From: Candidatus Brocadia pituitae
GTDB lineage: Bacteria; Planctomycetota; Brocadiia; Brocadiales; Brocadiaceae
Assembly: GCA_017347445.1 (NCBI GenBank)
Contig: AP021856.1
Coordinates: 4,011,303-4,075,302, forward strand
DNA: 64,000 nt
Direction of reading: 5' to 3'
Of the stretch, positions 18,107-27,482 are shown piece after piece. Under the pieces are notes generated by a model that was not told where the DNA came from, did no database searches, and was given only the letters and a program-made list of their open reading frames with translations. How positions within the stretch are numbered: the stretch's first letter is position 1; each line of letters opens with the position of its first letter. The translations under genes were made by a program, and so were the position numbers.

Positions 18107-18574
18107 ATGAAACGGTCACCGCAGGATCAGAAGCTTATTCATAATCTGGAGCCATCGAAATTTTCGAAAGAAGGTTTCTTCGGGACAGATACCCGGTCAC
18201 TGGAAGAGATTATTGCCGGTGATTTACGCGTCCTTATAGACTCGGGTGTGACAAAGCAATCGCTAGTAAAGGAGCTGAAAGAAGTTTACCAGCGAGCGAA
18301 ACAGGCCTTTGGTGCGGAAGTGGAGGTAAAAGAAAAAGTGAAGGCGGTATTTCACGAATCAATGGGACGTATTCCATCGCCGTTTTGCAGGGACGGTCTC
18401 TTTGAAAAAGGCGAAGTGGTCGTTATTGATCAGACCAGCAACCTTTCGCTTGTAATCACCAGTCTGGGTATAAACCTTATCGAAAAGCATGATTTCTTTC
18501 AGGGCAAGGGATGCAGGTTTAGAATCGATCCTTTCGCTGCAATAAAAATCTTTAAGCTGGCACCAGAGATCTAG
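18107..18574 (+). CDS. Unknown protein at the end of the nqr operon
   Basis: A 155-aa soluble protein that I do not recognise. It starts 12 nt after nqrF on the same strand, so it is very likely co-transcribed. The N-terminal two thirds look helical and charged, followed by a conserved-looking MGRIPSPFCRDGLFEKGE segment with one Cys and a C-terminal stretch ending in KIFKLAPEI. No membrane segment. A role in assembly or function of the NQR complex is only an inference from position. Confidence 0.6.
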   Translation: MKRSPQDQKLIHNLEPSKFSKEGFFGTDTRSLEEIIAGDLRVLIDSGVTKQSLVKELKEVYQRAKQAFGAEVEVKEKVKAVFHESMGRIPSPFCRDGLFEKGEVVVIDQTSNLSLVITSLGINLIEKHDFFQGKGCRFRIDPFAAIKIFKLAPEI

Positions 18575-18660
18575 AATATTTGCGAAGCTGAGATCGGGAT
18601 GGGGGGGGGAGTAGCCGAAGGTCTAATTCAATGTTTAGGAATTTCAAAGTTTTGTTATTG

Positions 18661-18733
18661 CCCTACACACCCCTTGCCCCTCTCAAGAGGGGAATTTGAG
18701 AAGTCCCCTCTTGAGAGGTGATTTAGGGGTGGG
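18661..18733. repeat. GGGG-CTCT palindromic repeat (copy 1), possible bidirectional terminator
   Basis: Paired arms CCCCTCTCAAGAGGGG and CCCCTCTTGAGAGG lie inside a wider palindrome (ACACACCCCTTGCCCC ... GGTGATTTAGGGGTGGG). It lies between two convergent units. Two structurally similar copies are at 40111-40223 and 44281-44359, so it is a dispersed family and not only a terminator. Confidence 0.7.
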
Positions 18734-18771
18734 TATTAATCTTGTTATATAAAAGTTGCCGAAGGCCTAAT

Positions 18772-19626
18772 TTAAGCGTCAAGATATTCTTTCAATGCCT
18801 CTTGCCACGGTCGCATGGTATGACCGCTCGCCGTAGCGTACTTTAAGCAGTTTAAAGTAGAATTCTGAGGCACGGTAGCTACGCGTTTGTAATCCCCTGT
18901 TTTCAAAGGATATACTGATACCTGATCGCCGGTTAGTTCAAAAATCTTTCTTGCCCATTCATGACGCGAACATGTTCCCGTGTTCGCCACATGATATATG
19001 CCCTGAAGATTCCTTGAGATGATCGTCCAAATAGCATGCGACAGATCAGCCGTATAGGTTGGAGAGCCACACTGATCTGTTACCACTGACACAGAGCCAT
19101 TCTTGTTTCCTATATCTCGTATGGTAGTTACAAAATTTTTCTTACCGTGTCCGTAAAGCCATGCAGTTCTGATGATCGTGTATGCATCGCTGATTTCCTG
19201 AATAGCAAGTTCTCCCTCAAGTTTTGATTTACCATACTGGGAAACAGGGTTTGGCTGGTCGGTTTCGACATAGGGTTCGTTTTTTGTGCCGTCGAATACG
19301 AAATCAGTGCTGATATGGATAAGCCGCGCACTGATCTCTTTTCCTGCAAGCGCGATATTTTTTGCCCCCGATGCATTGACCCCAAAGGCCTCCGTTCTCT
19401 GCGTCTCGCATGCATCGACATTTGTGAACGCGGCACAGTTCACAATGATGTCCGGCCTCTCACGAACGATAAACCTGGATGTATCTGTACCCCGGGTAAT
19501 ATCTACCTGTGTATGATTTGCAGCAATCACCGTAATCGGGGAAAGTGACGCACGTGCAAAGGCTGGTAACCGGCTGACCAGTTCTTTGCCAAGCATACCC
19601 TGTGAGCCAAGAACAAGTATTTTCAT
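18772..19626 (-). CDS. rfbD: dTDP-4-dehydrorhamnose reductase
   Basis: Short-chain-type NADPH enzyme for the last step of dTDP-L-rhamnose synthesis, a surface-glycan precursor. 284 aa, full length. The Rossmann motif GSQGMLGKEL opens the protein. NCAAFTNVDACE, HISTDFVFDG and the catalytic Y-G-K-S-K-L-E-G-E are all present. It lies downstream of the ABC exporter gene on the same strand, and its ATG overlaps that gene's stop (ATGA). This links rhamnose supply with lipid or polysaccharide export. Confidence 0.93.
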   Translation of the reverse strand: MKILVLGSQGMLGKELVSRLPAFARASLSPITVIAANHTQVDITRGTDTSRFIVRERPDIIVNCAAFTNVDACETQRTEAFGVNASGAKNIALAGKEISARLIHISTDFVFDGTKNEPYVETDQPNPVSQYGKSKLEGELAIQEISDAYTIIRTAWLYGHGKKNFVTTIRDIGNKNGSVSVVTDQCGSPTYTADLSHAIWTIISRNLQGIYHVANTGTCSRHEWARKIFELTGDQVSVYPLKTGDYKRVATVPQNSTLNCLKYATASGHTMRPWQEALKEYLDA

Positions 19627-21512
19627 GTCTGAAGGGTATCGAAGTGCAATTGGTAAACCCGTTTGTATTCTCCTTCTTCTGACATCAGGGACTCATGGTT
19701 GCCTGTTTCCACAATACAGCCGTTTTTCATGACAATGATCCGGTCGCAATGGAGTATGGTGGAAAGACGATGGGCAACGATAATGGTTGTTTTCCCGGTA
19801 ATCAGGTTGTTGAGTGCATCCTGAACCAGTTTTTCAGATTCATAGTCAAGGGACGAAGTCGCTTCGTCCAGGAGTAAAATTGGCGCATTTTTCAGGATGG
19901 CACGGGCAATAGCAATCCGCTGCCGTTGTCCCCCTGATAATTTTACCCCTAATTCACCTACAACGGTATCGTATCCTTTGGGGAGACCGACAATAAAATC
20001 ATGAATATTGGCGGATTTTGCAGCTGCATAAATCTCCTCAGCGGCGGCATCTTTCCTACCGTAAAGGATGTTTTCACGAAGACTGCGGTTAAACAGAAAT
20101 GTCTGCTGGGAAACGATAGCAATGTGCTCCAGCAGGGCTTCGCGTTTTATCTTTCGTATATCGATTCCGTCAATTTCCACACTGCCTTTGACCGGGTCGT
20201 AGAAACGGGGTATCAGATTGACGAGTGTCGATTTTCCTGCCCCGCTCTTGCCGACAAGAGCGACAACCTCTCCCTTGTGGATTGTAAGGTTAATATCCTT
20301 TAGGATAAAATCTGCGCTGTTATCATAGGAAAAACTGACGTTGTTAAATGAAATGCCCTTGTGAATGTTTTTCAGGGTAACAGCTTCGGGATGATCTTTT
20401 ATGGCAGGTTCGATGGCAAAGAGCTCGAACACCCTGTTGACACCAGCCAGAGACTCCTGCAAACTTGCATACCCTTTGGCCAGTTTCTTGACGGTTGTGA
20501 TGACCATAAAACCGATGGCGGTAATAAATCCGCCCAGCTCTCCGGGCGTGATCTTCTTTGACATAATCACATATCCGCCCAGAATGATCAGGAGGGCCAG
20601 TCCCAGGGTATAAACAAATTCACTGGTGCTGGCGTTGACTGCCTTTGCCTTGACCAGTTTCATTCTTTTCATAAAAAACCGGTTGCTGATTTCGTGAATT
20701 TCGCGGCTCTCTTCTGCCTCCATCTTAAACGCCTTTACAATTCGAATCCCCGCAAACATTTCCCGCAGCGCGTCGGTGAGGTCAGCAAGATGCCGTAAGC
20801 TACCCTTCCCATGCTTCTTGATCTTCTTTCCCATGATCAGCACGGGAATAAATATTACCGGAAAGGCGATAATGATCAACAAAGATAGTTTCCAGCTAAA
20901 ATAAAATGCAAGCGACAGGCCGCAAATCAATTTCAGCGGCTGTAGCAGGATATCATCAAAAAGCACCGTGAGCCCCGACTGCGTCACCGCAATATCGTTT
21001 GTTAATCTGGAGAGGAGGTCGCCACTCTTCCGGTTCTCAAAAAAACTCAGCGGCTGGGGCAGGATGTGGTCGCATACCTTGTTTCGGATATCCACGACGA
21101 TAGCCCACATGACCAGATTTCTGAAATATTGCTGGGAATAGCACGACAGGAAAATAATGGGGGCAAAGATTGCCATTGCCACGCCGATACTTGTGAATGA
21201 ATGGGTGGCACGTTGTTGTAACTTTTCTATAAACGTGAATTTGCCGAACACCTGTTTCTTAAACTGCTTCGCCGGCGAAGTACTCTTCGGCGATGGTACA
21301 TCCTGGTCTATATCGATCTTCGGCAATGAAACAACCGTGCTGGTATTCCCTAACAGGAGTTTGTCTATGAGAGGTTTGATTAACGAAATCTGGATGCCAT
21401 TTGCCGAGGTATAAACAACCATGCTGATAATGGCAAACGCAACATGTTTCCGGTAGGGTCTTGCAAATGACAATAACCGGACACATTCACCAAAGATACT
21501 GTCTTTTCTCAT
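19623..21512 (-). CDS. ABC exporter, MsbA-like lipid/glycolipid flippase
   Basis: A 629-aa half-transporter with a six-helix membrane domain (about residues 20-360) and one nucleotide-binding domain. Walker A is GKSGAGKST, the signature is LSGGQRQRIAIARA, Walker B is ILLLDEATSSLD, and the H-loop lies in VAHRLST. An insert of about 50 residues between helices 1 and 2 (around PSPKSTSPAKQFKK) lengthens it compared with E. coli MsbA. The neighbouring rfbD supports a role in envelope glycolipid export, but the substrate is not fixed by sequence. Confidence 0.88.
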   Translation of the reverse strand: MRKDSIFGECVRLLSFARPYRKHVAFAIISMVVYTSANGIQISLIKPLIDKLLLGNTSTVVSLPKIDIDQDVPSPKSTSPAKQFKKQVFGKFTFIEKLQQRATHSFTSIGVAMAIFAPIIFLSCYSQQYFRNLVMWAIVVDIRNKVCDHILPQPLSFFENRKSGDLLSRLTNDIAVTQSGLTVLFDDILLQPLKLICGLSLAFYFSWKLSLLIIIAFPVIFIPVLIMGKKIKKHGKGSLRHLADLTDALREMFAGIRIVKAFKMEAEESREIHEISNRFFMKRMKLVKAKAVNASTSEFVYTLGLALLIILGGYVIMSKKITPGELGGFITAIGFMVITTVKKLAKGYASLQESLAGVNRVFELFAIEPAIKDHPEAVTLKNIHKGISFNNVSFSYDNSADFILKDINLTIHKGEVVALVGKSGAGKSTLVNLIPRFYDPVKGSVEIDGIDIRKIKREALLEHIAIVSQQTFLFNRSLRENILYGRKDAAAEEIYAAAKSANIHDFIVGLPKGYDTVVGELGVKLSGGQRQRIAIARAILKNAPILLLDEATSSLDYESEKLVQDALNNLITGKTTIIVAHRLSTILHCDRIIVMKNGCIVETGNHESLMSEEGEYKRVYQLHFDTLQT

Positions 21513-21792
21513 GGGTTACTGTGCAGAGTATAAAATGAAAAACCTTGCAGGGTGAAGGAACAAAGAAGGGACGTCAGACCAGCAATCGCTATTTCTCTCA
21601 GGCGCATAATTTCCTGAAATGGAATTCATGGCAAATGGTATCACATTGCCAGGTGTTTTTCAATAAAAGTTTTGACGTATCTAAAACAAAAGAAAACAAG
21701 AGACAAAGTAATTTCCATGTTGTTTATTCTCCCGGGTATCGTTCTAAATATCTACACGTTTTATATCTTTATGCTTTTTCTGAAAGCATCTT

Positions 21793-22980
21793 CTAACTAC
21801 CCAAAAACTTTTCAAACCGGTCTATCCCCTTTTCGATATTTGCCATAGAGGTCGCATACGAAATCCTCATGTAGTCGTCGGCCCCAAACGGGGCGCCAGG
21901 GACAAAAGCAACAAACGCCTTTTCGAGCAAAAGATTCACTAATTCGAAAGAGTTTGCCACTATTTGACCGGCAATCTTTCTCTGGTAAAGATCGGACACC
22001 CTGGGGAATGCGTAAAATGCGCCCTGCGGAAGCACACAGGAAACCCCTTTGATCTTGTTTAGCCTGTTAACAATATACTGCCGTCGCTTATCAAATTCCT
22101 TCACCATAATATCCACCGAATCCTGACTGCCTTTTAATGCCTCGACACCGGCCTTCTGGGTAATGGAATTTGCGCCGGAGGTCGTATGGTCCTGGATGTT
22201 TGTTGCCGCCTTGATAATCTCCTCCGCACCGGCTGCATAACCAAGACGCCAACCCGTCATGGAATAGACCTTTGAGAATCCATTTACCGTAATTACCTTC
22301 TTAAAGCATTCGTCACTAAAGGTCGCGGAGCAGACGTGCTTTGCCCCGTCATACAAAATCTTTTCATAAATCTCATCGGAGATAACGTACATTCCTTTTT
22401 CAACCGCGAAAGATACGATTTCCCTTAACTCCTTTTCCGTATAAACCATACCCGTCGGGTTGCCCGGACTGTTCATGAAGAGTAATTTCGTCCTGGGTGT
22501 TATCACTTTGGCAAGAGATTCTTTGGTTATCTTGAAATATTCTTTGTCTGTGGTATTCAGAAATACCGGTTTAGCTCCTGCCATGATGACCATTTCAGGA
22601 TAGCTTACCCAGTACGGAGAAGGGATGATGGCCTCATCCCCGGTGTCACACAGGACGAGCACAATATTCAGGATGGATTGTTTTGCTCCTGCAGACACCA
22701 GGATCTGGGAAGGGGTATATTTCAGTTGATTGTCTTTAAGAAGCTTTTCACAAATAGCCTCTTTTAATTCCGGCGCACCAGATGTAGGCGTGTATTTGTT
22801 GTAGCCATCTTTAATGGCCTTGATTGCAGCATTTTTTACGTTTTCCGGTACGTCAAAATCAGGTTCCCCTGCACCAAAGCCAATGATATCTACGCCTTTT
22901 GCCGCCAACTGCTTGGCCTTGGCGGTGATGGCAAGCGTTGCCGACGTCTTTACCTCCCTCGCTATTCTTGATAACGCCAT
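21793..22980 (-). CDS. aspC: Class I aminotransferase (aspartate aminotransferase)
   Basis: PLP enzyme of the aspartate aminotransferase Ib group, about 395 aa. The PLP lysine is in NGFSKVYSMTGWRLGY. The motif NSPGNPTGMVY and ISDEIYEKI carry the conserved Asn and Asp/Tyr contacts, and the C-terminal R of MRISYATS binds the substrate carboxylate. The start is set at the ATG at 22980. A TTG at 22986 is also possible. A ribosome site (AAAGGAG) lies about 10 nt upstream. Single gene with no operon partner evident. Confidence 0.92.
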   Translation of the reverse strand: MALSRIAREVKTSATLAITAKAKQLAAKGVDIIGFGAGEPDFDVPENVKNAAIKAIKDGYNKYTPTSGAPELKEAICEKLLKDNQLKYTPSQILVSAGAKQSILNIVLVLCDTGDEAIIPSPYWVSYPEMVIMAGAKPVFLNTTDKEYFKITKESLAKVITPRTKLLFMNSPGNPTGMVYTEKELREIVSFAVEKGMYVISDEIYEKILYDGAKHVCSATFSDECFKKVITVNGFSKVYSMTGWRLGYAAGAEEIIKAATNIQDHTTSGANSITQKAGVEALKGSQDSVDIMVKEFDKRRQYIVNRLNKIKGVSCVLPQGAFYAFPRVSDLYQRKIAGQIVANSFELVNLLLEKAFVAFVPGAPFGADDYMRISYATSMANIEKGIDRFEKFLGS

Positions 22981-23027
22981 ATACAAACATCTCCTTTTCT
23001 CGTATTAATGTATTTCTGTGGATAAAA

Positions 23028-23123
23028 AACCACGGAGGCACAGAGGTACAAAGATAAAAAGTAAATTTTTTCAGAACAATATACTTTTATGAATTTCTCC
23101 GTGCCTTTGTGTCTCCGTGGTTC
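23028..23123. repeat. Palindromic repeat 'AACCACGGAGRCACARAG'
   Basis: Inverted arms AACCACGGAGGCACAGAG (23028) and CTTTGTGTCTCCGTGGTT (ending 23123), with an AT-rich centre. It lies between two same-strand genes and could act as a terminator for the upstream one. The motif type is a common dispersed repeat in environmental bacterial genomes. Confidence 0.7.
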
Positions 23124-23139
23124 AAGAAGTCCTTTGTTG

Positions 23140-24540
23140 TTAAAATATTTTCCCGGGATTTAATATGCCCTTGGGATCAAAAAGTTGCTTTATATCCTTC
23201 ATAATCCCTAATTCCATGGGTGGAATTTCAAGGGAGAGAAAGGCCGATTTTACATTCCCGATACCGTGTTCTCCTGAAACTGTTCCTCCCACTTCCACGG
23301 TGTTGCGGAGGATCTCTTCAATCATCCTTTCTGCCAATGCCCTTTGCTGTTCCCCATTATCATACATAACATTTACGTGAATATTGCCATCGCCAATATG
23401 TCCAAAACTCGCAACCTTTAAGGAAGGATATTGTTTGTGAATGCTGGCTATCCTGTCTAATATCTCCAATATCCTGCTTCGTGGAACACAAATGTCTTCG
23501 TTGATTTTATAAGGAGCTATATTATAGAGTGCCGGAGAGATAGCACGCCGTACCTCCCAGAGTGTGTTGCGCTCTTTGGAACTTTTTGCGGAAGCAATCG
23601 TAAGTGCATTGTTTTCTCGAACAATTTTCTCTATGAGTGATGCTTCTGCTTTAACGCTTGATTCTCTTCCGTCAACGTCGATAAGCAGCAAGGCATTTAC
23701 CTCTGCAGGAATTTGAATCTCTTGCTTGTATCCTTTGACGCAGTTGATACTTGATTTGTCAATAAATTCCATCGCACGGGGCAAGAGGTTGTTAAAAATA
23801 ATCTGGCTCGCCGATTGTACAGCATCCTGAGTTGTTGCAAAAAAGGCCAGGAGAGTTTCGATCTTTTCGGGGAGGGGAAGCAGTTTTACCGTGATCTGGG
23901 TAAAGACACCCATTGTGCCCTCTGAACCGACGAAGAGACGGGTAAGGTCATAACCCGTGACACTCTTCAACGTCTTGCGGCCCGTGTGGATAATACTTCC
24001 ATTGGCAAGGACGACCTCCAAAGCCAGAATATAATCCCGCGTAACGCCATATTTTAAACCGGTGATTCCTCCGGAACATTCGGCTACATTGCCGCCTATG
24101 GTAGAGAATGGGGCGCTTGCGGGGTCCGGTGGATAAAACAGCTTATGTTTTGCAACCTCGTTTTGCAATGTTTGGGTGATAACCCCTGGCTCTACCGTGG
24201 CTGTCAGGTCTTCAGGGCTAATCTCTACAATGTGATTCATTTGGGTGAAATCCAAAACGATACCACCTTTCACCGGCACGGCACCGCCGGTGAGCCCTGA
24301 ACCCGCACCACGGGGATAAACAGGGATTTCCTGCTCATATGCAAACCGCAGGATACCGGAAACGTGTTGCGCAGACTGAGGTCGCACCACAACATCTGGT
24401 AAGTACTTTTGTTTGGAGCCGTCGTATGAGTAACAGATGCGGTCTTCGAGCAGGTGAAGTACATTTTCTTTCCCAATGAGCCGGCTTAATTCGTGGGTTA
24501 ATCCGTCTGTCTTCGTCTTTTTCGTGGTAGTAGTATTCAT
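23140..24540 (-). CDS. glcD: FAD-linked oxidase, GlcD/D-lactate dehydrogenase family
   Basis: A 466-aa oxidoreductase. The PCMH-type FAD domain (about residues 40-220) has YPRGAGSGLTGGAVP and AECSGGITGLKYG. The FAD-oxidase C-terminal domain has FGHIGDGNIHVN (metal/substrate His) and GEHGIGNVK. It would oxidise glycolate, D-lactate or another 2-hydroxyacid. There are no Fe-S partner genes (glcE, glcF) next to it, so the electron acceptor is unknown. Full length, no anomalies. Confidence 0.88.
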   Translation of the reverse strand: MNTTTTKKTKTDGLTHELSRLIGKENVLHLLEDRICYSYDGSKQKYLPDVVVRPQSAQHVSGILRFAYEQEIPVYPRGAGSGLTGGAVPVKGGIVLDFTQMNHIVEISPEDLTATVEPGVITQTLQNEVAKHKLFYPPDPASAPFSTIGGNVAECSGGITGLKYGVTRDYILALEVVLANGSIIHTGRKTLKSVTGYDLTRLFVGSEGTMGVFTQITVKLLPLPEKIETLLAFFATTQDAVQSASQIIFNNLLPRAMEFIDKSSINCVKGYKQEIQIPAEVNALLLIDVDGRESSVKAEASLIEKIVRENNALTIASAKSSKERNTLWEVRRAISPALYNIAPYKINEDICVPRSRILEILDRIASIHKQYPSLKVASFGHIGDGNIHVNVMYDNGEQQRALAERMIEEILRNTVEVGGTVSGEHGIGNVKSAFLSLEIPPMELGIMKDIKQLFDPKGILNPGKIF

Positions 24541-24946
24541 AGGCTAAAGCAATTACAGATAATCAAACGCTCTCTTGTTAACAAGTTTTTTCACAACCAC
24601 CATAACAGGTGTATTCCCGAATGTTTGTTTTCCTGTTCTTCAGGCGGAGTCCACTATGTCCCCCGCGGGCGGGGGGGGATGGACATTCACTGAACATATT
24701 ATCCAAGTTCCTATTAACCAGGAGGCAAGGAGATTGTCTTTTGCGCCTGATTCAAAACATCTTGTCCTTTTCTCCGTGAAAGCTAAAGGCTTATGGACGT
24801 TTACTTTAGTACATTGCGATACATAAGTCAAATTTTTTCCCCCCGGCAGGAATGGGCAGGGCGGTACTTTTTAGCAGTAGACTTTTGAACGTTTCTGGTT
24901 ATCCGGGGTACCCGGAGAATGCGCGGTGTGGAGACAAGGAGTGGGT
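24541..24946. other. Gene-free stretch between glcD and mnmA
   Basis: No convincing gene. A weak frame near 24650-24825 reads M-S-P-A-G-G-G-G through the GC-rich hairpin at 24656-24684 and then has no recognisable domain. The rest shows no structure beyond a C-rich run near 24840. Confidence 0.4.
24656..24684. repeat. GC-rich hairpin, 'GTCCCCCG...CGGGGG' family
   Basis: Contains TGTCCCCCGCGGGCGGGGG, the same core as the hairpins at 33968-34012 and 35397-35445 inside the methyltransferase gene. Here it is intergenic. Confidence 0.65.
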
Positions 24947-26041
24947 TCAGGCGCATTGGAGGGGTTTTCTGCTTTTCCTCTCAATCCATCCTCCACCGAC
25001 AACCGTGTCGTTATCATAGAAAACGACTGCCTGCCCCGGAGTGATGGCCCTTTGTGGTTCTTTGAATACGACACGTACCGCATCCGTCTGGTACGGATAT
25101 ACGGTGGCGTCTGCTGCCACATGATGGTACCGTATCTTTGCCTGCACGTTCATTGGAGCATCAAGTTTATCAATTGATATCCAGTTGATAGCCGATGCCA
25201 CCAATTCATCTTCCAGAAGCTCGTTGTCGGTGCCGATTATCACGGTGTTTTCCTGTGGATTTATATCGACCACGTATCTGGGTGTCCCCAGGGCAACGCC
25301 AAGCCCTTTGCGTTGTCCAATGGTAAAGAAAGGTGCTCCCGGATGCTTGCCCAGAACGTTCCCCTGTGTGTCCTTAAGAAGTCCCGGAGTTATACGGTCA
25401 CCAAATCTTTCATACAAAAGGGTGTGGTAGTTATTATCGAGGACAAAGCAGACGTCCTGACTTTCCGGTTTGTCCTTGGTCTTTAGATTCAAGTTCCCGG
25501 CGATTTCCCGGACAGCCTCTTTGGTTGTCGTACCCAGGGGAAAGATGGTTCTTGAGATCTGCCCCTGCTTTAATGAGAACAAGACATAGGATTGATCCTT
25601 GCGGGCGTCTGCGCCCTTTTTCAAAAGAAACCGGTTATGAAACTTCTCAACTTTCGCGTAGTGGCCGGTAGCAATATAATCGGCATTCAACATCTTTGCA
25701 AAATCAAGCAACCTGCCAAATTTGAGATCCTGATTGCAGAGGATGCAGGGGTTGGGTGTTCTGCCATTGAGATACTCGGTACAAAAGGTATCAATGATAC
25801 GGTCAAAGGCATCTCTAAAGTTCAGTACATGAAATTGAATGCCAAGCTGGTCTGCCACGGTGCGGGCATCGTTGGCGTCCTCAAGACTGCAACAGACCTT
25901 TGTCCTGGTTATCGTATCGAGTTTATCAATACCCAGGCGCATAAACAGGCCAACGACTTCATACCCCTGTTCGACCAGAAGATGCGCGGCAACACTGCTA
26001 TCAACACCACCGCTCATTGCAATAACAACCTTAATCTTCAT
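24947..26041 (-). CDS. mnmA: tRNA-specific 2-thiouridylase
   Basis: ATP-dependent enzyme that makes the 2-thio group of wobble s2U34 in tRNA-Lys, Glu and Gln. 364 aa from the ATG at 26041. The PP-loop is A-M-S-G-G-V-D-S-S. The catalytic cysteines lie in NPCILCNQDLKFG and SQDVCFV, and TGHYAK and FFTIGQRKGLG are family signatures. The frame is open 23 codons further upstream, but MKIKVVIAMSGG is the usual N-terminus. Complete and unremarkable. Confidence 0.95.
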   Translation of the reverse strand: MKIKVVIAMSGGVDSSVAAHLLVEQGYEVVGLFMRLGIDKLDTITRTKVCCSLEDANDARTVADQLGIQFHVLNFRDAFDRIIDTFCTEYLNGRTPNPCILCNQDLKFGRLLDFAKMLNADYIATGHYAKVEKFHNRFLLKKGADARKDQSYVLFSLKQGQISRTIFPLGTTTKEAVREIAGNLNLKTKDKPESQDVCFVLDNNYHTLLYERFGDRITPGLLKDTQGNVLGKHPGAPFFTIGQRKGLGVALGTPRYVVDINPQENTVIIGTDNELLEDELVASAINWISIDKLDAPMNVQAKIRYHHVAADATVYPYQTDAVRVVFKEPQRAITPGQAVVFYDNDTVVGGGWIERKSRKPLQCA

Positions 26042-26425
26042 TAGAATATAAGATCCATGAGCGTCTAGCTCACAAGAGATAGTAAAAATGTCATCCTGGG
26101 TCGAAGGCATAGGGTCTTGTTAAGACCAGATTCTTCGCTTCGCTCAGAATAACAGTGTGTTATTATTTTCAGGTGAAAGACAACTTTTAACAATCGGCCG
26201 GATAAGGCGAAGTTATGCCGCCCCCAAAACTATACTAAAAAACTTTACGTACTCATACTATAACAGATTATATAAAACATCTTTTTATTATTTTAACAAT
26301 TTCAATCCTCTACGTCTAATTCTTTAATCCATGCACTAATTGATATCATAGTTAATGAACAAATCAAAGTTCTTCCTCGGTAAAGCCGCAATGTTGGGCA
26401 AATATCTTGTCCAATTCACCTTTGT
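26042..26425. other. Intergenic stretch before the defence island, with a repeat at 26088-26154
   Basis: No gene seen. It contains a decayed copy of the TCATCCTGA/AGATTCTTCGC palindrome (26088-26154), also found at 1232-1307. The remainder (26160-26425) is AT-rich with no structure I can name. Confidence 0.5.
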
Positions 26426-26947
26426 TCATTTACTTACAGCATCTCTTATGATCTTATTAAGGTCATTTGGGTCAAATGAAACAGCCCAACTCCATTTTCC
26501 GAAACCTCCATGCTGATTAACAGCCCTGCACCACTCATCTAAAAATGCCCTTTTTGTTTTGTTCTGTTCGCTATCTTGTCCTTTGGTTTCAAGAACGAGA
26601 CGCTCTCCGTTCTTCAATCTGATAATAAAATCGGGGAAATATCGTCTGATAACTCCCTGGTAGTTGTAAAGAATGGTAAAACCCAAATGATCGTTCTTCA
26701 CGAATGATTCTACAAACTCGCAATCGTTAATGGTTCTTGCCTCAAGAAATTCCATTTTGCTGTCAACGACGGTAAAGTTGATATGTGTTTTTGTAAAATC
26801 CTCACACGGCTTGCTTGTCCACCATGTGCGCACATCAGCAGTTGAGCGAATGGGATGTTCTTTGTCAAATACCGGGGTGAGTTGCGTCGTATTCTCTGCC
26901 CGTATTTCATTCCAGATATGCTGGATGACTTTGTTCATATTGAGCAT
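26426..26947 (-). pseudogene. C-terminal nuclease fragment of a type III-like restriction enzyme
   Basis: 173 residues that match only the C-terminus of Res-type helicase-nucleases. YFPDFIIRLKNGERLVLETKG has the P-D...E-x-K pattern of a PD-(D/E)xK nuclease and is like YYPDFIVKTSDKDLFIVETKG at the end of the intact gene at 40358-43054. The helicase part is absent, and a truncated HepT gene sits where it should be. Upstream sequence suggests a deletion junction near 26950. A stand-alone nuclease cannot be excluded, but a relic is more likely. Confidence 0.7.
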
Positions 26948-26959
26948 AATCAGCCGATT

Positions 26960-27187
26960 TCACATGTTGATTATGATTCTCCAGGGGATATGCGGGAATT
27001 GCTCGCGACAATCTGCTGAAACATTGGTGGCAGCCTCGCCTATAATCTCAACATCCTTGACAAGGGAAAGCACCAGCATCCGGTTTTTGTCGAGTGACTT
27101 TCTGGTCTTCCCTTGAGCAAAAGAAACTGCTTCTTTTGTGGCATCGAGTATATGATGCATCCGAACAATATCCGCTTTACTGCACAT
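26960..27187 (-). CDS. HepT-like HEPN protein, C-terminally truncated
   Basis: 75 residues of a DUF86/HepT protein ([18 protein letters not shown], then [26 protein letters not shown]). Intact HepT toxins are about 110-140 aa and continue after I-P-W-x-x-I with G-M-R-N-x-L-x-H, the RNase Rx4-6H site. Here the frame ends at R-I-I-I-N-M just before it, so the catalytic motif is lost. The gene follows mntA with an 11-nt overlap, as in MNT-HEPN modules. It is probably inactive as a ribonuclease. Confidence 0.75.
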   Translation of the reverse strand: MCSKADIVRMHHILDATKEAVSFAQGKTRKSLDKNRMLVLSLVKDVEIIGEAATNVSADCREQFPHIPWRIIINM

Positions 27188-27482
27188 ATTGCACCTCTGC
27201 CGACCCGACTACCTCTTTGCGGAAATAGCGGCTTAAATCTTCCGGTGTCCTCAAGTCTACTTTCCGCCCGATGATTTCGCTTAATTCGATCTCCATGCCT
27301 GATAAGGTTATGAGACCTGGAATACGATCCGGCTCAAACTCAACAAGAAGGTCTCTATCGCTTTCTGGCCCAAAATCGCCATGCAGACAGGAACCGAACA
27401 GTGATAGCTTGCGTATATGGTGCCGCTTACAGAATTCGACGATCTTGTCTTTCGGCAATTCTATATGACTTTTCCTTTCCAT
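27177..27482 (-). CDS. MntA-type nucleotidyltransferase antitoxin
   Basis: 101-aa minimal nucleotidyltransferase. The active-site motif is [20 protein letters not shown] (G-S then D-x-D) and a third acidic position follows in KVDLRTPE. In the MNT-HEPN family these enzymes AMPylate and silence the HEPN toxin next to them. The HEPN partner is truncated here, so the antitoxin may be an orphan. The start overlaps the AIPR stop (TAATG), which indicates coupled translation with the upstream gene. Confidence 0.85.
   Translation of the reverse strand: MERKSHIELPKDKIVEFCKRHHIRKLSLFGSCLHGDFGPESDRDLLVEFEPDRIPGLITLSGMEIELSEIIGRKVDLRTPEDLSRYFRKEVVGSAEVQYVQ

Noticed and set aside
24575..24826. 83-codon plus-strand frame
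   Set aside because: Passes through a GC-rich hairpin and has no family resemblance. Left as non-coding.
25592..26044. 150-codon frame antisense to mnmA
   Set aside because: Complementary shadow of a conserved gene.
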